Source of the DNA: Bacteroidales bacterium
GTDB taxonomy: Bacteria > Bacteroidota > Bacteroidia > Bacteroidales > GCA-2748055
DNA length: 18,535 nucleotides
NCBI GenBank assembly: GCA_024763595.1
Contig: JANTFK010000014.1
Span: 1 to 18,535, forward strand
Direction of reading: 5' to 3'
Position numbers and translations under genes: made by a program. Under the pieces are notes generated by a model that did not search any database, was not told the origin of the DNA, and saw nothing but the letters and a program-made list of their open reading frames with translations. Below are positions 7,943-14,485 of the stretch, one piece after another; position 1 is the first letter of the stretch; the number at the start of each line of letters is the position of its first letter.

Positions 7943-9265
7943 TTATTTTATGTCAGTCTGATGTCGGCTTGTTCGTTGCAGCATGAGCTCCATCAGCTTT
8001 ATAGCTGATACTTCCGCCTTACGGCGGATAAATACGCGGGACGTATTATCCCCTACTTCATAGGTAACTGCTTCCGCACCATATTCAAAAAAGAAGTAGG
8101 ATGTTGATGTGATCCTGGGCTCATCCGGCGAATTGGGTTTAATATTGGGTTCATATCCGTCCAGTTCCCCGGTAGTGGCCCGGATCATAGCGGGCACCAA
8201 ACCCGGCATGTTCCCTTCCATCTCAGGTGGAATGGTATAGTAAATATCCTCCTGCGTGGAATGAAAATCTATCCCAAAGTAGAATTTACCACCGGTTGCC
8301 ACGGTTTTTTGACTCATGAAATCCCGTATGGCCCGGGTTTCGGGCTGGTTGAGATTCGCCCAGTCACGATTCAGGTCCACTCCGCCTCCGTTGTGGCGCC
8401 AGTGTCCATGATATACCCCGTCGGGATTAATCACCGGTACCACATAGGCAGTAAATTCATTTCTGAAGTTTTTCGCCAGTTCACTATCGGCGCTTATGGT
8501 TTCCACAAAGGTTTGCATGGCCAAATACCCGGTGACTTCAGGCGGATGTTGCCGCGAAAATATCATGATCATTTTTTGATCATCTCCTGTACCTATTTTC
8601 AGCAGCTGGATCGCTCTTCCTTCATGGCTTTTCCCGATTATTGTGTCAGAAACATAAGGCCGCGTTTCTAAATGACGGATCCAACGCTCCAGTTGCAAAG
8701 AAGTAAGCAACTCCTGGGCGGATATCCAGCTTGTATCCCGGTCTATTGTAAGCTGAAAGGTCAGGTCCACGGGCACCACTTCCCCCTTTTCTGTTGTCTT
8801 CATGGTACTAAAACACCGGGATGAATCCAGGGGGGTCCAGTTCAAACCATCCCTGCTCATTTTGGGAAAGTAGCGATGTGTCACACCTTCCGGATAGGTA
8901 ATGTGTACGTATAGCCCGCACGCTTTTTCCGACCATATCTTGAAGGCATACCAGGGACTGTTGTTGACAGGCGTATTTTCCGGTGTGATCAGGAGCGTAA
9001 TAAGCGTGTCGTTCGTACGTGCTGCGCCATTTAACCTGGCTCCCTCAAATTCATTGGAAACAAATAGCCCTTTCCCCAGGTCAAAGGTTCCCCTGTACTG
9101 TAGCTGAATGGGGACCGTCTGTGTACTCACCCTTTTGACCTGCTCCTGTCCTTCCCACTGTGAAGCATCTTTACATCCGCAAAACCAGGCCATCATCAAC
9201 ATGATGATGAACAAGCCCCGGGATCCGGGATGGAACCGTCGCCCGGAACAGCTAATCATCATCAT
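7943..9265 (-). CDS. M14 zinc carboxypeptidase, cytosolic-carboxypeptidase-like, lipoprotein
   Basis: About 440 residues. A hydrophobic stretch near the N-terminus (LFIIMLMMAW) leads to FCGC, a probable lipobox (C31). Residues about 60-185 form a beta-rich domain matching the N-domain of CCP/AGBL carboxypeptidases: a FEGARLNGAARTND string, then SPWYAFKIW and FPKMSRDG. The peptidase domain follows with zinc ligands H240 and E243 (RQHPPE), substrate-binding N299-R300 (VDLNRDW), third zinc ligand H335 (DFHST) and catalytic E403 (TYEVG), so it should be active. Enzymes with this N-domain remove C-terminal amino acids such as glutamate, but usually in the cytoplasm; here export is predicted. The start overlaps the DUF4956 stop: GATGATGATGATTAG supplies the last Asp codons and three tandem ATGs (9265, 9262, 9259). 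An upstream ATG at 9289 is less likely. Confidence 0.87.
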   Translation of the reverse strand: MMMISCSGRRFHPGSRGLFIIMLMMAWFCGCKDASQWEGQEQVKRVSTQTVPIQLQYRGTFDLGKGLFVSNEFEGARLNGAARTNDTLITLLITPENTPVNNSPWYAFKIWSEKACGLYVHITYPEGVTHRYFPKMSRDGLNWTPLDSSRCFSTMKTTEKGEVVPVDLTFQLTIDRDTSWISAQELLTSLQLERWIRHLETRPYVSDTIIGKSHEGRAIQLLKIGTGDDQKMIMIFSRQHPPEVTGYLAMQTFVETISADSELAKNFRNEFTAYVVPVINPDGVYHGHWRHNGGGVDLNRDWANLNQPETRAIRDFMSQKTVATGGKFYFGIDFHSTQEDIYYTIPPEMEGNMPGLVPAMIRATTGELDGYEPNIKPNSPDEPRITSTSYFFFEYGAEAVTYEVGDNTSRVFIRRKAEVSAIKLMELMLQRTSRHQTDIK

Positions 9266-9914
9266 CCGTCTCACCAACCAGCGGATCATCTATCAGTGAA
9301 GGCTGGTTATCCCGTTCAAAATAATAAATAAACACCCTGGCACTATCCCGCAGGTAATCGATCCTGCCAACCTCCACCCGGTTGATCTTCAGCCCTGTCC
9401 TCTCCTCCAGGTCACGGATCAGCTCCTGTTGCTTATCAGGTTTGATCAGGTCGATATTCTCATAGATGATCACCCTTCGGATCTCATGCCGCAGCAGAAA
9501 CACCCGCTCCATCATATAGGTGATCCCCACCAGCAAAATATTGGTCAGGACAAGTTCGGCATAACTGACCCGGCGGTTGGCCAGGCCATTAATCACCGAT
9601 ATCCCGATGGTCAGGAAGAGGTAGGTCATTTCCCGGATGGGAACCTGCCGGGTCCTGTACCGGAGCATGGAAAATATGGCAAAAAGTCCCAGGGCAAATC
9701 CCATATTCACATTGATGTTCTCCAGCAACATCACCATGAAATAGACCACCTGGCTGATCAGGATAAAAGTGAAGAGGTAATCTTTCCTGGGGGTGGTTTT
9801 ATAATAGAGAATCCTTACCACATATAGTATCACCAGGAGGTTGAATACAAATTTGATAACCAGATCCAGGAAGTCTTCCCAGTTCATCAATTCGATGTTC
9901 AGAAATTCAGGCAT
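9252..9914 (-). CDS. DUF4956 family membrane protein
   Basis: A 220-residue integral membrane protein. Hydrophobic segments lie at about 17-37, 46-66, 71-84, 95-112 and 118-138. The family core GFALGLFAIFSMLRYRT (72-88) continues into VPIREMTYLF (91-100). The soluble C-terminal part (about 145-200) has an alternating alpha/beta pattern, ending in a very acidic tail of four Asp. DUF4956 proteins commonly sit beside VTC-domain polyphosphate polymerases. Here the start overlaps the end of that gene by 8 bp, implying translational coupling and a shared function, perhaps as membrane anchor, channel or regulator of the polymerase (inference). The molecular function is not established. The acidic tail codons also contain the start of the next gene. 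Confidence 0.88.
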   Translation of the reverse strand: MPEFLNIELMNWEDFLDLVIKFVFNLLVILYVVRILYYKTTPRKDYLFTFILISQVVYFMVMLLENINVNMGFALGLFAIFSMLRYRTRQVPIREMTYLFLTIGISVINGLANRRVSYAELVLTNILLVGITYMMERVFLLRHEIRRVIIYENIDLIKPDKQQELIRDLEERTGLKINRVEVGRIDYLRDSARVFIYYFERDNQPSLIDDPLVGETDDDD

Positions 9915-10713
9915 GCTGTGACTGTTTTTTAAATGTGAAGAATTGATTGTTAATTTTATGTACCCTGCGTACCCTTTGCTTGAATCTGTTCTGTTTCAGG
10001 TCCCGGTCGAGTAACGCCATACCGATGGCATACTTGCTGAACCGTCGCGGGGTGATCCGGAAATGGCGAATCGCTGCATGGAAGGGTGAACCGGAGAGCA
10101 TCTTCTCATACTTGATCTCCGCAATGGAGATGCCGGGAAGTTCCAGCTCCGTACCGGAGCCTTTGCCGGAAAAGCTGAGATTGTAATCCAGGGTAATCCG
10201 CTCCTTCTGGTTGTGACTCACCAAGGTGATCCGGTTGAATCTGTTTCCCAGGGTCAGTGCCATCTCTTCCCTCCGGTAGGGACAATAGCCAGAGAGAAAT
10301 TCTTCCTCCCTGGCAGTGTTTTCACGCTCCTGCCCCGATCTCCTGATCCGGTTCTTGATGGTGGTCCCTTTGGCATTTTTAAATTTCACCTCCAGGAAGC
10401 TCAGATCGGATGTGCCATACTCCCTGATCCGCACTTTGTGCCGGTTGGCTTTCCCCCTGTGGTGTTTATGGTACATCTCCAGTAGCGCTGTATCATAGTA
10501 ATCAGTCCGGTAAAGGTGTGTACGGATACCATTGATTTCCAGCACCCTGTAATCTTTATCCACCCTGGCAAGAATCTGCGGGAGATACACAAAGCTGAAG
10601 AGGAACTTGCGATCCTTCCTGCGCATCAGGCTTGCCTTCCGGACCTCTTCAAGGGTGATCCCCTCGTAACCTTCCAGGATCTGCTCAATCTCACTTGCTA
10701 TATTCATAGACAT
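9907..10713 (-). CDS. VTC-domain polyphosphate polymerase-like protein
   Basis: A 268-residue soluble protein of the triphosphate-tunnel (VTC/CYTH) superfamily. The basic and acidic residues that would line the tunnel are visible in order: R35-K36 (RKDRKFLF), YYDT (72-75), the basic strand RHKVRIREY (91-99), E108 and K110 (FLEVKFK), R172 and D176 (RITLDYN), E199 and K201 (IAEIKYEK), and the S-K-Y triad 226-228. Eukaryotic VTC proteins make inorganic polyphosphate from ATP. The bacterial homologues are annotated as polyphosphate polymerase-domain proteins, but the activity is mostly assumed. It lacks its own membrane or SPX domain, and the neighbouring DUF4956 may supply the membrane part. The start overlaps the upstream gene by 23 bp; the second in-frame ATG is at 10707. 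The C-terminus is strongly basic. Confidence 0.87.
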   Translation of the reverse strand: MSMNIASEIEQILEGYEGITLEEVRKASLMRRKDRKFLFSFVYLPQILARVDKDYRVLEINGIRTHLYRTDYYDTALLEMYHKHHRGKANRHKVRIREYGTSDLSFLEVKFKNAKGTTIKNRIRRSGQERENTAREEEFLSGYCPYRREEMALTLGNRFNRITLVSHNQKERITLDYNLSFSGKGSGTELELPGISIAEIKYEKMLSGSPFHAAIRHFRITPRRFSKYAIGMALLDRDLKQNRFKQRVRRVHKINNQFFTFKKQSQHA

Positions 10714-11107
10714 AAGCTTTTCTCTTCACCAGCCATCCCTTCTCATTATAATACTGCTTTTCAATCCTCAATCCATCCGCATATATATATTTAAGCGTTT
10801 GGGATACCTTTCCCTTCACATCCAGCTTGATCTCCTCCACCAGCTTGCCGTCTTCATTATATACATATTTTTCCCATTTCCTCACTTCCCCACGCCTGTT
10901 CATCTCTTTCACCTCTGTCAGCTCTCCTTCCTCATCAAACTTTTCAATTGATTCCACCAGGGGATCCTCGTTGCCATTCTCTACAAAATATTCATAAACG
11001 GTACGTGAGGTAATCCCTTTCTCCCTGATGGTTTTTTTACTTTGACCTGATACCATGCCCATAAAAGGCAACAGGACAACCAGCATTGTCAATACACGCT
11101 TTTTCAT
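10691..11107 (-). CDS. Small secreted protein with YxxxG-type repeats
   Basis: A 138-residue protein with a clear type I signal peptide (MKKRVLTMLVVLLPFMGMVSG, cut near residue 21). The mature part is highly charged. About four imperfect repeats of roughly 20-22 residues can be seen, each with an aromatic residue, an acidic-Gly or Lys-Gly turn (EEGEL, EDGKL, VKGKV, EKGWL) and a following basic/acidic strand, resembling MORN, YwqK or RHS-like hairpin repeats. No catalytic motif is visible and I do not recognise a named family. It is the first gene of the minus-strand run and overlaps the VTC gene by 23 bp, so it is probably an exported component of the same module. A promoter-like pair lies upstream (11141-11172). 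Confidence 0.75.
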   Translation of the reverse strand: MKKRVLTMLVVLLPFMGMVSGQSKKTIREKGITSRTVYEYFVENGNEDPLVESIEKFDEEGELTEVKEMNRRGEVRKWEKYVYNEDGKLVEEIKLDVKGKVSQTLKYIYADGLRIEKQYYNEKGWLVKRKAYVYEYSK

Positions 11108-11263
11108 TTTTTATTACCGTTAATTCAAGACCCACAATGATAAATATATAATAAATTCCTATGCGAATCATAACTCCCTGTAACATATGTTACCGAATTG
11201 TTCCTTAGCATCTCCGCAATTTTGTTGCATCACTCAACCATACCTGAATATTTTAACAATAAC
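11108..11263. promoter_or_regulatory. Divergent promoter region
   Basis: This 156-bp AT-rich gap separates the divergent minus-strand and plus-strand units, so it should carry both promoters. On the minus strand, TATATTTA (11148-11141) is one mismatch from TAnnTTTG, and TATG (11172-11169) is one mismatch from the upstream TTTG, with 20 bases between them and a leader of about 30 bases. On the plus strand, CAATTTTG (11217-11224) is one mismatch from TAnnTTTG, but no well-spaced upstream TTTG is present, which would fit a promoter needing an activator. The palindrome at 11180-11193 lies between. Confidence 0.55.
11180..11193. promoter_or_regulatory. Perfect 14-bp palindrome, candidate Crp/Fnr operator
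   Basis: GTAACATATGTTAC is identical on both strands. Its half-site TGTAACA also occurs in the left-edge palindrome (151-170), though the half-sites there are two bases further apart. The centre is about 44 bases upstream of the start point predicted from CAATTTTG, close to the position used by class II Crp/Fnr activators, and just upstream of the minus-strand promoter candidate. Binding by the regulator at 318-1019 is inference. Confidence 0.5.
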
Positions 11264-12199
11264 ATGATGATACGGGAAGTAGTAAAGATCGACGAAGATT
11301 TATGTGACGGATGCGGGCAATGCATCCCCGGTTGTCACGAAGGAGCGCTCCAGATGATCGACGGGAAAGCCAGGTTGATCAGCGATCTGATGTGTGACGG
11401 GTTGGGAGCCTGCCTGGGACACTGTCCCCAGGGAGCCATCGCCATTGAGAAGCGGGAAGCTGAACCCTACAACGAAACAAAGGTCATGGAGATCATGGTG
11501 GAGAAGGGGGAAAACACTGTTGTGGCCCATCTGCTGCACCTGAAAGAGCACAATGAGATGGAGTTCCTCCGGGAAGGTGTGGCATATTTGAAGGATCATG
11601 AAGAGGAGTTGCCATTCGATATTCACCAGGTGATGAGCCGCGTACACCACGCCAGGGTGGAGGAGGAACAGTTGGCATGTGGTTGCGCCGGCTCCGAGGC
11701 CAGGAGTTTTCAGCCACAATCTGCCAACGGCCATCAGGTCGCCCCACTGGCCACTGGAGTGGCAGCTGCAGCCACTGGAGCGTTCTCAGTGGCACATACT
11801 GCGCAGGCCGAACAACCTTCAGAGTTGAGGCAATGGCCGGTACAGATGCACCTGATCAATCCGGGAGCCTCCTATTTTCAGCAGGCAGACCTGGTGCTGG
11901 CGGCTGACTGTGTGGCATATTCCCTGGGCAACTTTCATACAAAATGGCTCAAAGGAAAAAGCCTGGTCATCGCCTGTCCCAAGCTGGACTCCGGAATAGA
12001 AAGTTATGTTTCCAAGCTCAGGGCTTTGATAGATGAATCAAAAATCAATACCTTAACGGTCATGATGATGCAGGTCCCCTGCTGCGGAGGTTTGTTGCAG
12101 ATGGTGAAAATGGCAGCCGGGCAGAGTGAAAGAAATGTACCCGTAAAATCGGTCATTGTGGGTGTGGAAGGGGAGATACTGCGTGATGAATGGATATAA
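11264..12199 (+). CDS. Two-cluster ferredoxin-like protein with Cys-rich C-terminal domain
   Basis: A 311-residue cytoplasmic iron-sulfur protein. The N-terminal ferredoxin domain has a complete first cluster motif (C14, C17, C20, C24 in CDGCGQCIPGC). The second motif CDGLGACLGHC lacks one cysteine (L47 in its place), leaving C44, C50 and C54, so a [3Fe-4S] or atypically ligated cluster is possible. After an Ala/Thr/Gln-rich linker (about 139-185, beginning CGC) comes a conserved domain with C216 (AADC), C238 (ACPKLD) and the C273-C274 pair (VPCCGG). This family is recurrent in anaerobes and, from memory, often lies near hybrid cluster protein genes; no hcp gene is in view here. A role in electron transfer is likely, but the partner is unknown. 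Start at ATG 11264 (ATG 11267 also possible); the longer frame from 11198 has no support. The cupin gene follows after 17 bp. Confidence 0.88.
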   Translation: MMIREVVKIDEDLCDGCGQCIPGCHEGALQMIDGKARLISDLMCDGLGACLGHCPQGAIAIEKREAEPYNETKVMEIMVEKGENTVVAHLLHLKEHNEMEFLREGVAYLKDHEEELPFDIHQVMSRVHHARVEEEQLACGCAGSEARSFQPQSANGHQVAPLATGVAAAATGAFSVAHTAQAEQPSELRQWPVQMHLINPGASYFQQADLVLAADCVAYSLGNFHTKWLKGKSLVIACPKLDSGIESYVSKLRALIDESKINTLTVMMMQVPCCGGLLQMVKMAAGQSERNVPVKSVIVGVEGEILRDEWI

Positions 12200-12216
12200 A
12201 ATAAAATATCAATGTC

Positions 12217-12537
12217 ATGTACCGACAACCCACCGGCACCGGCAACGCGCTGAAACTGCCGTTGCCACAGGATGCCTGGATGATCTTCAGGTTCGACAAC
12301 CATGAAGTGATCAGGCTGGACCTGGAACCGGGATCTTCCATTGAAAACCATACCAATGAATGGAGAATTGTTTTTTATGTGGTGAGTGGAGCGGGGGAAC
12401 TCAATGTGGAAGGGATCACACACAACCTGAAAGCCGGACAGTTCATCGCTGTGGAGGCAGGACTGAACAGGTTCTGGAAAAATACGGGAGAGAAATTACT
12501 GGAATTGCTGGTGATCAAAACAGAGGATAAAAACTGA
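12217..12537 (+). CDS. Cupin-fold protein with degenerate metal site
   Basis: A 106-residue single-domain cupin. The first motif region is GSSIENHTNEWRIVFYVVSG (39-58), with one histidine (H45) and E48 but not the usual HxH pair. The second motif is AGQFIAVEAGLNRFWKN (73-89), where the usual histidine is replaced by R85. The protein may therefore bind metal weakly or not at all, and could act as a small-molecule sensor or structural partner. It lies between two iron-sulfur protein genes, 17 bp after the first and 16 bp before the second, so a role in the same redox module is likely. No enzymatic function can be assigned. Confidence 0.82.
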   Translation: MYRQPTGTGNALKLPLPQDAWMIFRFDNHEVIRLDLEPGSSIENHTNEWRIVFYVVSGAGELNVEGITHNLKAGQFIAVEAGLNRFWKNTGEKLLELLVIKTEDKN

Positions 12538-12538
12538 C

Positions 12539-12544
12539 AGGAGG
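12539..12544 (+). promoter_or_regulatory. Strong Shine-Dalgarno site (AGGAGG)
   Basis: A perfect AGGAGG lies 9 bases before the ATG of the NapH-like gene and just after the cupin stop. Most starts in this window lack a recognisable Shine-Dalgarno, as is common in Bacteroidota, so this site stands out and supports the start at 12554. Confidence 0.7.
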
Positions 12545-12553
12545 TTTTACTCA

Positions 12554-13531
12554 ATGGGTCATAAAAATGTAAAACTTCCGGCAGCCGTATTTCTTTTTGT
12601 TTTTTTCCTCCTCACCATGGTCCAGTTAAAGGTGGAAAATCCATTGTTGCTCCTGGAACGGTTTTTAAAAGGCGGAGGCTGGGTTGAGATAGCGGTCATT
12701 GCACTGTACGGTGCTGTGGTAGCCTATCACATGCAGGATCCGGCGAAAGTACAACGCTGGAGGCAATACACCTGGTTTGCCTTTTCCCTGGTATTCTTTT
12801 TCCAGCTTTCCCTGGGTTTGTCGGGCCTGGAAAAATTCCTGATGACAGGAAAACTGCATTTACCGGTTCCCATGATGATACTGGCCGGTCCCATATACCG
12901 GGGCAGCATATCTGTCATGACCATCCTGTTCATTTCCACAGTTATACTATCGGGTCCCGCCTGGTGCAGTCATCTCTGTTATTTCGGGGCACTGGACAAC
13001 CTGGCCGCCGGGAAGCGGGCCCGATCCAACCCCCTGCGGTACAAATGGGCATTCAAGTCAACCATCCTGTTACTGGTAATCGCAGCCGCCATTATTTTAC
13101 GCTGGATGAAAGTTCCTGTGACGATCACAACAGTGCTGGCGCTGGGATTCGGGATAATTGGACTTGGGATCATGATCCTGGTTTCCCGGAAAGGGGGAAA
13201 GATGGTGCATTGTACTGTCTATTGTCCCATTGGCACCGTGGTAAACCTCACCCGTTTTATCAATCCGTTCCGGATGTACATCGATAACGACAGCTGTACA
13301 TCATGCCAGCTCTGTACCCGTTTCTGCAAATATGATGCGCTGAACCCATCGGATATTGCTGCCCGGAAACCAGGTATTACCTGCACACTGTGTGGAGATT
13401 GTGTAGCCTCGTGTCATGCCGGCTCCATCAAATACCGGTTCCTGAAACTCTCACCTGAAGCGGCAAGGAACCTGTACCTGTTCATCACCATCTCCCTGCA
13501 TGCAGCCACCATGGCGCTTGCCCGTATCTGA
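12554..13531 (+). CDS. NapH-like membrane protein with two 4Fe-4S clusters
   Basis: A 325-residue inner-membrane iron-sulfur protein. Hydrophobic segments occur at about 8-25, 42-58, 72-90, 119-135, 168-184 and 190-210, with another near 303-320. Two CxxxC motifs typical of NapH/NosR/CcoG-like electron-transfer proteins are present: WCSHLC (C138, C142) and HCTVYCP (C220, C224). Two complete 4Fe-4S motifs follow on the cytoplasmic side: C248, C251, C254, C258 and C277, C280, C283, C287. Such proteins pass electrons between the quinone pool or a soluble ferredoxin and a terminal reductase. The preceding soluble iron-sulfur protein is the natural partner; the terminal enzyme is not in the window. 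NapH naming reflects similarity only, since no nap genes are present. Confidence 0.88.
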   Translation: MGHKNVKLPAAVFLFVFFLLTMVQLKVENPLLLLERFLKGGGWVEIAVIALYGAVVAYHMQDPAKVQRWRQYTWFAFSLVFFFQLSLGLSGLEKFLMTGKLHLPVPMMILAGPIYRGSISVMTILFISTVILSGPAWCSHLCYFGALDNLAAGKRARSNPLRYKWAFKSTILLLVIAAAIILRWMKVPVTITTVLALGFGIIGLGIMILVSRKGGKMVHCTVYCPIGTVVNLTRFINPFRMYIDNDSCTSCQLCTRFCKYDALNPSDIAARKPGITCTLCGDCVASCHAGSIKYRFLKLSPEAARNLYLFITISLHAATMALARI

Positions 13532-13573
13532 AAATATTTCATTACATTTAGGTGAGCACATAGATAACGCGCT

Positions 13574-14485
13574 ATGAACAGTATCACCGATTTCCTCCAG
13601 CAATCGCTGGGCATCAGCCCGGAAAGCCAGACCAAAATACTATACTCCATCATTATCATCCTGGTACTCTGGAGCATCCGCTATGCCATCCTTAAAATTG
13701 TCTGGAGGTTTACTGAAGACCCCAAAAGCAGGTATACCTGGAGAAGATCACTCTCTTTCATTGGCGGGCTCCTGACCGTTATACTCATAGGGAGTGTGTG
13801 GATCAAGGCCATCGGGGAATTCGGGACCTTCCTGGGGCTTTTTACAGCCGGCGTTGCCATTGCCATGAAAGATCCCCTCACCAATATTGCAGGCTGGATC
13901 TTTATCCTGGCCCGAAAACCCTTTTCCCTGGGCGACCGGATCCAGATAGGCGATCATGCCGGAGATGTGATTGACCTGCGCCTCTTCCAGTTTACCCTTC
14001 TGGAGATCGGAAACTGGGTGGATGCCGATCAGAGTACAGGCCGGATTATTCATATTCCCAATGGCTCCGTTTTTACAACAACACAGGCCAATTACAGTGC
14101 AGGGTTCCAGTTTATCTGGAATGAAATGCCGGTGCTGGTCACCTTTGAGAGCCAGTGGAGGCTGGCCAGGGATATCCTGCAAAAAATTGTGAGCGAACAT
14201 GCCGAGAATCTTTCAGCCGACGCAGAGAAAAAGATCATTGAAGCCAGTAAAAAGTATATGATCTTTTACCAGTACCTGACCCCCATCGTCTACACTTCGG
14301 TCGAGGATAGCGGGATCCTGCTTACCATGCGGTATATTTGCGATCCACGCAAACGCCGTATCACCGAACATGAGATCTGGGAGGATGTGCTGAAAGCTTT
14401 TTCGCGGAACAAGGATATAGAATTTGCCTATCCCACGCAGCGCTTTTATAAACGCCCCGCTGAAAAGGACGACTCACCGCTCTAG
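13574..14485 (+). CDS. MscS family mechanosensitive ion channel
   Basis: A 303-residue protein with membrane segments at about 22-43 and 60-79 and the pore helix at 81-113. The Gly/Ala-rich pore stretch TAGVAIAMKDPLTNIAGWIF (91-110) leads into the beta domain with FSLGDRIQIGDHAGDV (117-132) and HIPNG (160-164), all family hallmarks. It would open on membrane tension and protect against hypo-osmotic shock; the membrane part is of minimal size. It lies 42 bp after the NapH-like gene on the same strand. A TACATTTA string at 13543-13550 is one mismatch from TAnnTTTG, so it may have its own promoter. Its stop codon overlaps the stop of the convergent peptidase gene through CTAG. Confidence 0.93.
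   Translation: MNSITDFLQQSLGISPESQTKILYSIIIILVLWSIRYAILKIVWRFTEDPKSRYTWRRSLSFIGGLLTVILIGSVWIKAIGEFGTFLGLFTAGVAIAMKDPLTNIAGWIFILARKPFSLGDRIQIGDHAGDVIDLRLFQFTLLEIGNWVDADQSTGRIIHIPNGSVFTTTQANYSAGFQFIWNEMPVLVTFESQWRLARDILQKIVSEHAENLSADAEKKIIEASKKYMIFYQYLTPIVYTSVEDSGILLTMRYICDPRKRRITEHEIWEDVLKAFSRNKDIEFAYPTQRFYKRPAEKDDSPL

Noticed and set aside
12554..13531. Calling the membrane iron-sulfur protein napH
   Set aside because: The cysteine motifs fit, but no napA, napB or napG gene is in the window, so a nitrate reductase role cannot be supported.
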